This document shows, in pieces, positions 1-7,671 of a stretch of DNA of 11,647 nt (position 1 is the stretch's first letter; each line of letters opens with the position of its first letter). Position numbers and translations under genes: made by a program. The stretch covers positions 1 through 11,647 of the forward strand of contig CADBNX010000426.1 of NCBI GenBank assembly GCA_902796115.1, read 5' to 3'. The notes under the pieces are model-generated. The model did no database searches. It was not told where the DNA came from and worked only from the letters and a program-made list of their open reading frames with translations. The stretch is from an uncultured Eubacteriales bacterium (GTDB taxonomy: Bacteria; Bacillota; Clostridia; Christensenellales; Aristaeellaceae).

Positions 1-10
1 ATCGAACGGA

Positions 11-16
11 AAGGAG
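11..16 (+). promoter_or_regulatory. Ribosome binding site for the TTG-started serine hydrolase
   Basis: AAGGAG lies 9 nt before a TTG codon at 26. The next in-frame ATG (52) has no comparable purine-rich site at proper distance, so this site decides the TTG start. Confidence 0.65.
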
Positions 17-25
17 CTGAAAGCC

Positions 26-1060
26 TTGAATCTTGCCAATACGAAAGCGCTGATGGAAAAAAAGTGCCTGAACCGCGATCTTGACACTTGGATCATCCGC
101 GTGTTTTCGCACGGAGACGAAGGAATCATCGCTTCCGACAATGCGAACGAAGACACGCTGTTTGATATCGCAAGCTGCGGAAAGATCCTCCACACGACGC
201 CGCTGATCCTGCAGGCCGCGGGAGAAGGCCGGCTGACGCTCGGCAGTACGCTGGCGGAATTTTTTCCGGACGCTCCCGAAGAGAAAAAGCCGGTCACGGT
301 GCGCCAGCTGCTGACGCACACATCGGGAATCGTGCGCATCCCGCTGCCCCGGGAAATCTGCGCGCAGGGGCTTGAGGCGACAGCCGCCCACATCCTGTCC
401 GCGCCGCTGCGCTTCGCGCCAGGTACCGATTATATCTATTCCTGCAACGGCATGATCCTGCTGGGATTCATTCTTGAAAAGCTTTACGGGGAAACGCTCG
501 AAACGCTTTTTCAGGAGCGGCTTTTCAAACCGCTCGGAATGACAAGGAGCTGTTTCCGGATCAGCCTTACGGAAGAAAACGCGGCGATCTGCTACACAAG
601 GGCCTCGCATGAAGGAAGCTGCTTTGACGATGACAATATCAGGGCGCTGGGCAGGGTATGCGGCTCCGGCGGTTCCTTTTTTACGCTCCATGATATCACA
701 CGATACCTGAAGGCTGTGCGTTCCCGGGATGAAAAGCTTTATCCCGCCGCGTTTTTCACGCTGGCGGAAAAAGACTATACGCCTTCCTTTTCCGAGGGGC
801 GCGGCCTTGGGTATCTGGTCGTTGACGGGCGGTATCCCCAGACCGGAAACCTCTTCCCCGCAGGCAGTTTCGGGCATTGCGGCCACACGGGGCAATCCAT
901 TTTCATGAACCGTGAAAAAGATCTTTCCGTGGTGATCCTGACCAACGCGACCCGTTTTTCCGCCATGAAGTGCGGCTTTAAAAGTCACAATTACGAATCG
1001 GTCATGCAGATGCGTGCCGATATCCACAATGCCATCCTGGCGGATCTCGGCGTCAGGTGA
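26..1060 (+). CDS. Beta-lactamase-fold serine hydrolase (class C / penicillin-binding-protein-like esterase or peptidase)
   Basis: The 344-residue product belongs to the serine beta-lactamase-like superfamily, whose members act as esterases, D-aminopeptidases or amidases more often than as true beta-lactamases. Visible motifs are SxxK as SCGK at residues 50-53 (S50 the presumed acyl nucleophile, K53 the general base), the family-typical LLTHTSG at 95-101, a YSC at 138-140 where the second motif Y-x-N is expected, and HTG at 287-289 in place of KTG. The length fits a single catalytic domain. There is no signal peptide or membrane segment, so the enzyme should be cytosolic. The start is TTG with a good SD; ATG at 52 would shorten it by nine residues without touching any motif. 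It is followed after about 100 nt by a sugar-type solute-binding protein on the same strand, which suggests a role in deacylating or trimming an imported substrate rather than antibiotic resistance. Substrate unknown. Confidence 0.85.
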   Translation: MNLANTKALMEKKCLNRDLDTWIIRVFSHGDEGIIASDNANEDTLFDIASCGKILHTTPLILQAAGEGRLTLGSTLAEFFPDAPEEKKPVTVRQLLTHTSGIVRIPLPREICAQGLEATAAHILSAPLRFAPGTDYIYSCNGMILLGFILEKLYGETLETLFQERLFKPLGMTRSCFRISLTEENAAICYTRASHEGSCFDDDNIRALGRVCGSGGSFFTLHDITRYLKAVRSRDEKLYPAAFFTLAEKDYTPSFSEGRGLGYLVVDGRYPQTGNLFPAGSFGHCGHTGQSIFMNREKDLSVVILTNATRFSAMKCGFKSHNYESVMQMRADIHNAILADLGVR

Positions 1061-1074
1061 ACCGTGCTTTTTTG

Positions 1075-1103
1075 AAGGGAGAGTGATTCCGATGCAGGCG
1101 TGA
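1075..1103 (+). other. Strong SD followed by a three-codon ORF (possible leader minigene or gene remnant)
   Basis: In the 100-nt gap between the hydrolase and the solute-binding protein, AAGGGAGAG (1075-1083) is followed 8 nt later by ATG CAG GCG TGA. An in-frame GTG at 1083 would add three codons. This is a well-formed translation start that leads nowhere. It may be a relic of a decayed gene, a leader peptide, or chance. Nothing else is recognisable in the gap and no clear -35/-10 pair is visible. Confidence 0.3.
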
Positions 1104-1146
1104 TGCCGTCCTGTTATTCCGCGGCCCGTCAAATCACATGACAAAG

Positions 1147-1153
1147 AAAGGAA
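1147..1153 (+). promoter_or_regulatory. Ribosome binding site choosing the ATG at 1162
   Basis: AAAGGAA ends 8 nt before the ATG at 1162. The earlier in-frame ATG at 1138 has no SD and would put eight polar residues before the signal peptide, so 1162 is preferred. Confidence 0.65.
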
Positions 1154-1161
1154 ACATCAGC

Positions 1162-2829
1162 ATGAAAAGAATACTGGTATTCGCTCTTGTGCTCGCAATG
1201 ATGATCCCGTGCGCGTTCGCGCTGGAACTGAGTGAAAAAGGAGTTCTCCCGCTCACGTCGGAGGACGTCACGCTTACGATCGGTCTGTCCCCCAATTCCC
1301 TCACCACGGACTACACCGACAATTATCTCACCAAATACATCGAGGAGAAAACAGGTGTCAATATCGAGTTCTTCTTCTTCCCGATGGATGGGACCGAAGC
1401 CAAGCAGAAGCTGTCCCTGATGGTGGCCGGCGAAGAAAAGCTGCCGGATATCATCGTGCTCGGTCTCTCCGACGCGGAACGCTTCGCCTACGGAAGGGAC
1501 GGATACTTCATTCCGCTCAATGATTACATTGAGAACGAAACCTTCTATTGGAAGCAGTCCATGGATCAGTGGGCCACTCCGAAGCAGAAGGAGGATGTGA
1601 TCAAGTACGCGCAGTCCCCCGACGGCAATATCTACGCGTATCCTGCCTACTATATCGACCCCGCGGACGCGAGCGCGCTGTACATGTCCATCAACACGGT
1701 CTGGCTGGATAACCTGGGGCTGAAAGTGCCGGAAACCACGGACGAACTGTACGAAGTCCTGGTCGCGTTCCGGGATAAGGACGCAAACGGCAACGGCGAT
1801 CCGAACGATGAGATCCCGCTGCTCGGACATACCGGCTGGATGGGAGACGTCAATCTCTTCCTGATGAACGCGTTCCAGTACGACGCGTTCCAAACCAATT
1901 TCGGCTGGCAGATGAATGTGGAAGACGGCGTCGTCAGCGCGCCCTTTGTGACGGAAGCGTACCGGGAGGGTCTGCGCTACATTCACAAGCTGGTTTCCGA
2001 AGGCCTGCTCTCCACCGTCAGCTATTCCCAGACCGATCCTGAAATGCGTTCCATCATGCAGGCGCCGGATGATCAGGATACCATCGTCGGCGTGATGGTG
2101 GGCCATCCTTCCCCCATCTTCGGCACGGATGTCAAGCGCACGCTCGACTATATCGGAATCCCCGCGCTGACAGGCCCCGACGGCACGCGCTGGGCACCGT
2201 ACGGGCTGCAGCTGGGCACCTACAACACCTTCATCACCGCGGACTGCGAAAACCCGGAGCTGGCCTTCCGTTTCATCGACGCCATGGCGGAAACCACAAA
2301 CTCCCTCACCGTCCGCTACGGGCAGGAAGGGGTCAACTGGAATTACGTGGAGGAAGGCAGCAGCCGCTACGCGGGCATCGGCGACGAATACACGGCCATC
2401 TATGAGCAGTATTCCTCCGCTGACAATCCCGCCCCGTGGACTTCCGAAAACAACATCATCTGGCACGCGAACATCTTCAATATGCTGCCCCCGGTACTGC
2501 TCGGCGGCAACAAGGCCACCCCGTACGCGTCCGTCTATCAGGAATACAAGCTCGGAGAGCTCTGCTACAACACCTTCCCGGCACGCTATAACCTGCATCC
2601 CGCCGAGATGCCGATGAAGGTGATCTATACAGAGGAAGAGCTGGACGACATCAACGACATCGAATCCTCCATCCGCTCCTATGTCACCGAAAGCATCACC
2701 CGCTTCGCGATGGGCGACATCGACGTTGAGAAGGATTGGGACGCCTACCTCGCCGAACTGGAGAACATCGGCCTCACACACTATATTGAGGTAGTGCAGC
2801 AGGCCTACGACCGTCTGAACGGAAAATAA
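1162..2829 (+). CDS. Extracellular solute-binding protein of a carbohydrate-type ABC importer (LipO-like)
   Basis: The 555-residue product captures a ligand, probably an oligosaccharide or glycoside, outside the membrane. It starts with a classical signal peptide (KR at 2-3, hydrophobic stretch 4-16, likely cleavage after AFA at 18-20). There is a Cys at 17, but M-I-P-C is not a proper lipobox, so lipidation is doubtful. That is odd for a Gram-positive binding protein, which would otherwise be lost from the cell. The mature part has the features of large type-1 solute-binding proteins: an early segment on 'KLPDIIVLG' (about 93-101), YAQSPDGNIYAYP near 149-161, and an acidic Asp/Asn/Gly loop at about 205-217 (D-K-D-A-N-G-N-G-D-P-N-D-E) that resembles an EF-hand-like calcium loop frequent in this group. 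The C-terminal half is rich in Trp and Tyr. No permease or ATPase gene is adjacent: a hydrolase lies upstream, and a hairpin and GH-like gene lie downstream. The start at 1162 is chosen by SD and signal peptide; 1138 is the alternative. Ligand unknown. Confidence 0.88.
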   Translation: MKRILVFALVLAMMIPCAFALELSEKGVLPLTSEDVTLTIGLSPNSLTTDYTDNYLTKYIEEKTGVNIEFFFFPMDGTEAKQKLSLMVAGEEKLPDIIVLGLSDAERFAYGRDGYFIPLNDYIENETFYWKQSMDQWATPKQKEDVIKYAQSPDGNIYAYPAYYIDPADASALYMSINTVWLDNLGLKVPETTDELYEVLVAFRDKDANGNGDPNDEIPLLGHTGWMGDVNLFLMNAFQYDAFQTNFGWQMNVEDGVVSAPFVTEAYREGLRYIHKLVSEGLLSTVSYSQTDPEMRSIMQAPDDQDTIVGVMVGHPSPIFGTDVKRTLDYIGIPALTGPDGTRWAPYGLQLGTYNTFITADCENPELAFRFIDAMAETTNSLTVRYGQEGVNWNYVEEGSSRYAGIGDEYTAIYEQYSSADNPAPWTSENNIIWHANIFNMLPPVLLGGNKATPYASVYQEYKLGELCYNTFPARYNLHPAEMPMKVIYTEEELDDINDIESSIRSYVTESITRFAMGDIDVEKDWDAYLAELENIGLTHYIEVVQQAYDRLNGK

Positions 2830-2842
2830 GATCCGTCTTGTC

Positions 2843-2880
2843 AGGGGGTACGGAAGCAGCGCTTCCGTACCCCCTCTTTT
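2843..2880 (+). terminator. Perfect 15-bp intercistronic hairpin (attenuating terminator or 3'-end stabiliser)
   Basis: The arms 2843-2857 (AGGGGGTACGGAAGC) and 2861-2875 are perfect reverse complements with a 3-nt AGC loop, followed by CTTTT at 2876-2880. It begins 13 nt after the solute-binding-protein stop and ends 17 nt before the next start. The T-tract is short, so termination may be partial. Such hairpins after binding-protein genes commonly give the binding protein higher expression than downstream genes. The stem also forms in the opposite strand, where it is followed by GACAAGACGG and not a T-run, so the + direction is favoured. Confidence 0.75.
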
Positions 2881-2897
2881 CGGGAGATGAAACAATC

Positions 2898-5003
2898 ATG
2901 AAAGCTGAACTGATCAACCGGAACGGGAATATCTGCGTACAAATCAACGGGAAGGCATACCCGTTTTCCGCCATGCGGTCCTTCCGTCCCAACGCGGTTT
3001 ACCACCGTGCGTTTTCCGAAAGCGGCGTTCATTTTTTTCAGATTTTTCCGAGCGGCATCATGACTGCCCTGCAGCAGCGCACCGTGCCCTATTCCCAGTT
3101 CGGACCCGTATGGACCGGGATCGGAAAGTATAACTGGGATCATCTGAAAGCGCAGTGCGATCTGGTTTTCTCCTCCATCGCGCCGGAGGATTATGTCTCC
3201 CTCTGCGTGCATCTGGATCCCCCGCAATGGTATGTGGACAGTCATCCCGGGTTTGCGGACCACTGGGAACAGATGCACAACAACATTGCCTCGAAGGAAT
3301 GGCAGAATGACGCGGCGGATTACATGCGCGCACTGATCGATAAAGTGGAGGAATGGTATCCGGAGCGTGTGTACATGATCCTGCTGTACTGCGGCGGCAC
3401 CACGGAATGGTATTCCTATCACTGGGATACGGTCATCGAAAAGCCTTCCGGGATCCAGCAGCAGGCATACCGTGCCTGGATGCGGGATGAAAACGCGTCC
3501 ATTCCCCCCGTATCCGTCCTTCATCATGCGTCAGACGGCCTGTTCCGCCATCCCGTATACGACAAAGCCGCGCTGGATTACTGGCATTTCTACGGAGACA
3601 TCGTGCTTCAGGCGCAGTATTTCTTTGCGCATGAAGCCAAAGCGCACACCCGCGGGGAAAAACTGGTCGGGCTCTTCAACAGCCATATCTACGGCCAGCA
3701 TCTGGAAGCCTCCGTACGCACGGCCTACAACAATCTGGAGTATCTGCTTGCCTGTCCGGATATCGACGTGATCATCGCACCGGCTTCCTATACGCTTCGC
3801 AGGCTGGATGCGTCCAGTTCCATCCGCACGCCTGTCGACAGCATCACCTTCGGCGGAAAGCTCTATATCCATGAGGTGGACACCTCAACAAACCTAACCA
3901 ATTCGAATCATGATAACGGAAAAGACGCGCAGGCGGCAAAGCAGCACGGTGCCGGGCGCGACGAGCCGTTCACCGAAATACGCGGCGTCATTGCCTATCT
4001 GCGCAGGGAAATCGGCATTTCCATGGCAAAAGGGCAGGGCTGCTGGTTTTTTGACATGTTCGGCGGCTACTATGACAATCCGGAAATCATGCGCGAGATC
4101 GCTTCCCTGCAGCGTCTTCACGAACAGCTGATCACCCGTGACTGCTCGCGCGTCAGCCGGGTAATCGCCATGCTGGACCGGGAGTCGAATTATTACATCC
4201 GTACCCGCTCCTACTATCCGAACCGCGGAGACGTTCAGTGCGGCGTGTTCAACAACATGGCCGCGCCCTGGGATCAGAGCGATACCTTTGCCCTGTTTAT
4301 GCCCGCTTTTGATGAAAACCGGTATTCTCTGTATGTCTTTCCCGCCCTTTTTGCCCCCTCCGGAAAGATATGCGAAAAAATCGCCGCGCTCCGTGCCCGG
4401 GGAAAGAACATGCTGTGGATCCACGCGCCCGGGTACATCACGCCGTCCGGTTTTTCGACAGACGCCATGGAAAAACTGACCGGGATCTGTTTTGAACGTG
4501 AGAAAATACAGGATAACACGGCCGTCGGAACCGGTTCTCTGCGCGGCCTGGCCTTTTCGATGAACAATGCCACCGTACCCGGGGATATCTGGCGCAATCC
4601 CGATCCGCCGCAGCAGATATTCCCCGTTTTTTCCGCCTCCAACCTGGACGTCGTATTCGCGGTGTTCCGGGAAAACGGCCGTCCGGCCGCCGGTATCCGA
4701 TTCCGCAAAGACGGGGGATTTGACGCGTATTGTGCCGTCGCTCCGTTTCCGGAGGAGATCCTGGACCTGGTATACCGTTACGCAAAGATTTTCCGTTACG
4801 CCGACGCGCGGATGCCGGTTTACACAAACCGCGGTTTCGAATGCGTATACAGCTATGAAGACGCTGTCCGCACGCTGTACCGCCCGGAGGAATCTCTGCT
4901 GACGGATTACGAGACGGGAGAAGAGATCCGGGTCGGCCCCGAAGGCACAAAAATACGGTTTCGCCGGCATGAGACGAAGCTCTTTACCGTGAAACCGCTT
5001 TGA
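2898..5003 (+). CDS. Large glycoside-hydrolase-like protein, GH42/clan GH-A type TIM barrel (family assignment tentative)
   Basis: The 701-residue protein lacks a signal peptide and should be cytosolic. Its layout fits a clan GH-A (beta/alpha)8 barrel over about residues 30-410, then a Rossmann-like domain resembling the GH42 'trimerisation' domain (about 420-625, with 'YSLYVFPALFAPSG' and 'GKNMLWIHAPGY'), then a small C-terminal beta domain (630-701). Candidate catalytic acids are E170 in CGGTTEWY (acid/base at the end of strand 4) and E326 in KLYIHEVD (nucleophile at strand 7); their order and spacing match GH-A enzymes. The segment WFFDMFGGYYDNPEIM (383-398) is a strand-8 signature I associate with uncharacterised GH42-like proteins. 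The start at 2898 has GGGAGA 10 nt upstream; the reading frame stays open back to 2838, but that would begin inside the hairpin's upstream edge. Context with a binding protein suggests it acts on an imported oligosaccharide or glycoside. Activity and exact CAZy family are not determinable here. Confidence 0.7.
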   Translation: MKAELINRNGNICVQINGKAYPFSAMRSFRPNAVYHRAFSESGVHFFQIFPSGIMTALQQRTVPYSQFGPVWTGIGKYNWDHLKAQCDLVFSSIAPEDYVSLCVHLDPPQWYVDSHPGFADHWEQMHNNIASKEWQNDAADYMRALIDKVEEWYPERVYMILLYCGGTTEWYSYHWDTVIEKPSGIQQQAYRAWMRDENASIPPVSVLHHASDGLFRHPVYDKAALDYWHFYGDIVLQAQYFFAHEAKAHTRGEKLVGLFNSHIYGQHLEASVRTAYNNLEYLLACPDIDVIIAPASYTLRRLDASSSIRTPVDSITFGGKLYIHEVDTSTNLTNSNHDNGKDAQAAKQHGAGRDEPFTEIRGVIAYLRREIGISMAKGQGCWFFDMFGGYYDNPEIMREIASLQRLHEQLITRDCSRVSRVIAMLDRESNYYIRTRSYYPNRGDVQCGVFNNMAAPWDQSDTFALFMPAFDENRYSLYVFPALFAPSGKICEKIAALRARGKNMLWIHAPGYITPSGFSTDAMEKLTGICFEREKIQDNTAVGTGSLRGLAFSMNNATVPGDIWRNPDPPQQIFPVFSASNLDVVFAVFRENGRPAAGIRFRKDGGFDAYCAVAPFPEEILDLVYRYAKIFRYADARMPVYTNRGFECVYSYEDAVRTLYRPEESLLTDYETGEEIRVGPEGTKIRFRRHETKLFTVKPL

Positions 5004-5017
5004 GGCTCCTTCAGCGG
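4995..5017. other. Convergent gene junction with weak stem-loop
   Basis: The + strand GH-like gene stops at 5003 and the - strand MATE gene stops at 5011, leaving 7 nt. CCGCT (4995-4999) and AGCGG (5013-5017) can pair across a 13-nt loop that spans both stops. On the - strand the stem is followed by only TTT. It is too weak to call a terminator, and transcripts from the two arms probably overlap at their 3' ends. Confidence 0.25.
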
Positions 5018-6360
5018 GTCAGGTTCCTCACCCAGCGGTATTTCCGGAAATGATGCATCACCCAGGGGATCTTTCCGACTTCATCCAGGCACGTGCACGC
5101 GTACACCGCAAGCGGATGCCAGCGGAACACGAAGGCGCCGAGCATGGCCAGCGGAACGGCGATGCCCCACATGCAGACCGCAAGGCTGTACATGTCAAAC
5201 ATCGTATCTCCGCCCCCGTCCAGAACTCCGTTGATGGTCACCGTGTTCACACAGCGGCCGATCATATAAAACGCCATGATCCACATCATCCCGGTCAGGT
5301 ACTGACGCGCCTCATCCGTCAGCTTCACCATCCGAACCGTGAGGGGCGTCAGCGCAAGCACCAGCGCCGTGGACGCAAAGCCGATCACCCAGGAAATATT
5401 CTTCAGACGGATGCCGTAGGCTTTTCCCGTTTCCAGTTTCCCGGCACCCAGTTCGTTCCCCACCATGATGCCCGCCGCGCTGCCGATGCCGTTGCAGGCG
5501 CAGCAGGTCAGATCACGGATCACGGAAGCGATCGAATTGGAAGCCGCCGCGTCCGCGCTCATGTGCCCGATGATGGCCGTATACGCGGTAAACCCGACGC
5601 CCCAGAGCAGCCATGCTCCCAGCAGCGGCAGGTACTGCCTGCGGAAATCGGCGGAAAGAAGCCGGTTCCTTTTGAAAAAGCGCCTCCACGCGGGCCGTAC
5701 ATAGGTTTTCCCGGAAGATACGATCAGACACAGCGCAAGCTCCCATATGCGTGCCAGTGTGGTTGCAAGCGCAGCTCCCCTTGATTCCATCCGTTCAAAA
5801 CCGAACAGGCCGAAGATAAACACCGCGTTCAGCGCGATATTCATGATCACGGCGCTGCAGGATATCCACGCGCTCTGCCGCACATGGTCCGTCACTTTCA
5901 TCGCAGTCAGGCAGCTTTGCGAAATACCGGTCAGCAGGTAGGACCATCCCGCGATGCGCAGATAGCGGCTGCCGATCGCGATCAGCTGCCCGTCCCCGGT
6001 GAAAGCCGTCATCAGGTGCTCCGGGATCAGTTCACAGGCAGCAAAAAACAGCAGCGAAACCATGCCGCAGAAACGCAGCATCAGGTTGAACAGTTCTCCG
6101 ACCGTCCCGCGGTCGCCTTTTCCGAAATACTGCGCGCCGAGAATTGCCCCGGCGTTCGTGAAAGCGCCCAAAAACATGTTCTGCACGAACTGGATCTGCG
6201 TGGCCAGGGAGACAGCCGTCATTTCTTCCTGCGCGATCATGCCGAGCATCAGCGCGTCGCCCGCGGCGACCGATGCCAGCATCAGGCTCTGCAGCGCAAT
6301 GGGCAGTGTCAGGCGAATGAGCTGACGGTTGAATATGCGTTTGTCAAGTATCGCCGTCAT
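5011..6360 (-). CDS. MATE-family multidrug/toxin efflux transporter
   Basis: The 449-residue membrane protein has about twelve hydrophobic segments in two homologous halves, the usual size for MATE cation-coupled antiporters. Family marks are the N-terminal LTLPIALQ segment (18-24 region) with an early GDALMLG, GAQYFGKGD at about 75-83, the matching second-half VGNELGAGK at 300-308, MNIALNAVFIFG at 173-184 and GVLDGGGDT at 378-386. On the - strand GGAAGGA lies just before the ATG at 6360. It is the last gene of a five-gene sugar-oxidoreductase operon, 68 nt after the Gfo/Idh/MocA gene, and its stop nearly meets the convergent GH-like gene. MATE proteins export cationic drugs, flavonoids or other small organics by Na+ or H+ exchange. 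Here export of an aglycone or oxidised by-product is a reasonable but unproven reading. General drug efflux with accidental linkage is the alternative. Confidence 0.92.
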   Translation of the reverse strand: MTAILDKRIFNRQLIRLTLPIALQSLMLASVAAGDALMLGMIAQEEMTAVSLATQIQFVQNMFLGAFTNAGAILGAQYFGKGDRGTVGELFNLMLRFCGMVSLLFFAACELIPEHLMTAFTGDGQLIAIGSRYLRIAGWSYLLTGISQSCLTAMKVTDHVRQSAWISCSAVIMNIALNAVFIFGLFGFERMESRGAALATTLARIWELALCLIVSSGKTYVRPAWRRFFKRNRLLSADFRRQYLPLLGAWLLWGVGFTAYTAIIGHMSADAAASNSIASVIRDLTCCACNGIGSAAGIMVGNELGAGKLETGKAYGIRLKNISWVIGFASTALVLALTPLTVRMVKLTDEARQYLTGMMWIMAFYMIGRCVNTVTINGVLDGGGDTMFDMYSLAVCMWGIAVPLAMLGAFVFRWHPLAVYACTCLDEVGKIPWVMHHFRKYRWVRNLTR

Positions 6361-6428
6361 CCTTTATTCCTTCCGACCGTCGGATCATCGGTATCAGCGG
6401 CCGGTCCTTCCCCGTTCACGGCGGCCGT

Positions 6429-7613
6429 TCATTGCCAGTTCACCCGCCAGCGCTCCGAATAGCGTCCCTCCGGCAGCTGGTTTTCCGCGTGCTTTGTATG
6501 GGCATCCGCCGCATTCCGGATACGCTCCGCAAGCATCCGGTCGAAAAGATCCGTATCAATGGGCAGCGAAACGGGGATCCCGCCCTGCCAGGAGGACAGG
6601 TACGCGGCGTTGGAGATCGTCAGTTCGTTCAGTCCGTCCTGCCCGGGGGAAATCAGTTCTTCCCCGTACAGGATGGCGTTCGCGAAGTTTTCCAGGATCC
6701 CGGCGTGCATTTTCCCGGGCGTGCCGGGTTCGTATTCTTCGTAGGTAAACTCGGGACGCAGGAAATTGACGTCCGACGTTTCGCTGATGTTCCGGATGGA
6801 TTCCTCCGTCAGCCAGCTTGCGAGCTTTCCGTTCTCAAGCACGATTTTTCCGTGGTCTCCGCAGATTTCCAGGCGGTTGGTGCCGGGCGCTTCCCCGGTC
6901 GAGGTCAGCAGCACGCCGGTCGCGCCGTTTTCGTAGCGCACGAAAATGCCCGCCTCGTCTTCCACTTCGATGCGGTGATGTTTGGCCACGTCGCAGTACG
7001 CGGTCACGCTTTTCGGCATCCCGCAGATCCACTGCCACAAATCCAGGTTATGCGGTGCCTGATTCAGCAGCACTCCGCCGCCCTCGCCGCCCCAGGTGGC
7101 GCGCCAGGAACCGGAATCATAATAATGCTGGGTGCGGAACCAGTTGGTAATGATCCAGACGCTGCGCCGCAGCTCGCCCAGTTTTCCGCTGCGGACGATT
7201 TCCCTGGCCTTCTGAAACACCGGATCCTCCCGCTGGTTGAGCATGACGGCGAATTTCCTGCCGCTCTTCTCCGCGGCGGCGCAAAGGCGCCGGGCAGCCG
7301 AAACCGAAACGTCAAGCGGTTTCTCCACCAGGGTATGCAGTCCCGTTTCCAGGCATCTGATTCCCACCTTCGCGTGGGAGGGATGCGGCACCGCCACGAT
7401 CGCGGCCTGAAGCGAGCGATCCTTCAGCATGTCCTCCACACAGACATACACCGCCGTGTCCGGAAAACGTTCACGGCACATTTTTCTTTTTTCTTCATCA
7501 ATGTCGCAGACCGCGGCCAGCTTCAGCCCCGGGATTTTCCCTTCATACAGACAGGCCGCGTGGGCCGATCCCATATTGCCGATTCCGATAACCGCCGTAC
7601 GGATACCGTCCAT
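6429..7613 (-). CDS. Gfo/Idh/MocA-family NAD(P)-dependent oxidoreductase
   Basis: The 394-residue product has the two-domain plan of the family: an N-terminal Rossmann fold with G10-x-G12-x-x-G15 (AVIGIGNMG), a D37 after strand beta-2 (AVCDID), the signature EKP at 97-99 whose Lys is catalytic, and a C-terminal alpha/beta domain with NQAPHNLDLWQW (184-195), where H188 and D191 are the expected active-site pair. Family members oxidise or reduce hydroxyl/keto groups of sugars and inositols, or form 3-keto-glycosides. The frame extends 22 codons further upstream, but ATG at 7613 is chosen because CTGGAGGC precedes it by about 5 nt and the protein then begins directly at the Rossmann strand. The C-terminal tail (about 355-394) is polar and looks like a variable extension. 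It lies 58 nt after the TIM-barrel gene in the same operon. Substrate unknown. Confidence 0.92.
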   Translation of the reverse strand: MDGIRTAVIGIGNMGSAHAACLYEGKIPGLKLAAVCDIDEEKRKMCRERFPDTAVYVCVEDMLKDRSLQAAIVAVPHPSHAKVGIRCLETGLHTLVEKPLDVSVSAARRLCAAAEKSGRKFAVMLNQREDPVFQKAREIVRSGKLGELRRSVWIITNWFRTQHYYDSGSWRATWGGEGGGVLLNQAPHNLDLWQWICGMPKSVTAYCDVAKHHRIEVEDEAGIFVRYENGATGVLLTSTGEAPGTNRLEICGDHGKIVLENGKLASWLTEESIRNISETSDVNFLRPEFTYEEYEPGTPGKMHAGILENFANAILYGEELISPGQDGLNELTISNAAYLSSWQGGIPVSLPIDTDLFDRMLAERIRNAADAHTKHAENQLPEGRYSERWRVNWQ

Positions 7614-7639
7614 TTTTTGCCTCCAGGTTTGTTTGTGAT

Positions 7640-7662
7640 CCGGACGGGGCGTGCCCATCCGG
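7640..7662 (-). promoter_or_regulatory. Intercistronic stem-loop between TIM-barrel and Gfo/Idh/MocA genes
   Basis: CCGGA and TCCGG bracket a GGG/CCC inner stem with one mismatch and a 5-nt loop. It occupies most of the 58-nt gap, ahead of the SD at 7619-7626. No T-run follows on the - strand, so it is more likely an mRNA-processing or stability element than a terminator. It may also be incidental in GC-rich DNA. Confidence 0.35.
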
Positions 7663-7671
7663 CGCGATTTC

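Noticed and set aside
1129..2895. 588-codon - strand frame antisense to the solute-binding protein
   Set aside because: The + strand product has a signal peptide and family motifs. The antisense protein is low in recognisable motifs and begins within the hairpin region, so it is a shadow frame.
6373..6427. Small palindromes (CCGAC-C-GTCGG and paired CGGCCG) in the gap before the MATE gene
   Set aside because: They are short, GC-only and lack a T-run or promoter context. They are expected in GC-rich spacers, and the gap holds only a plausible SD for the MATE start.
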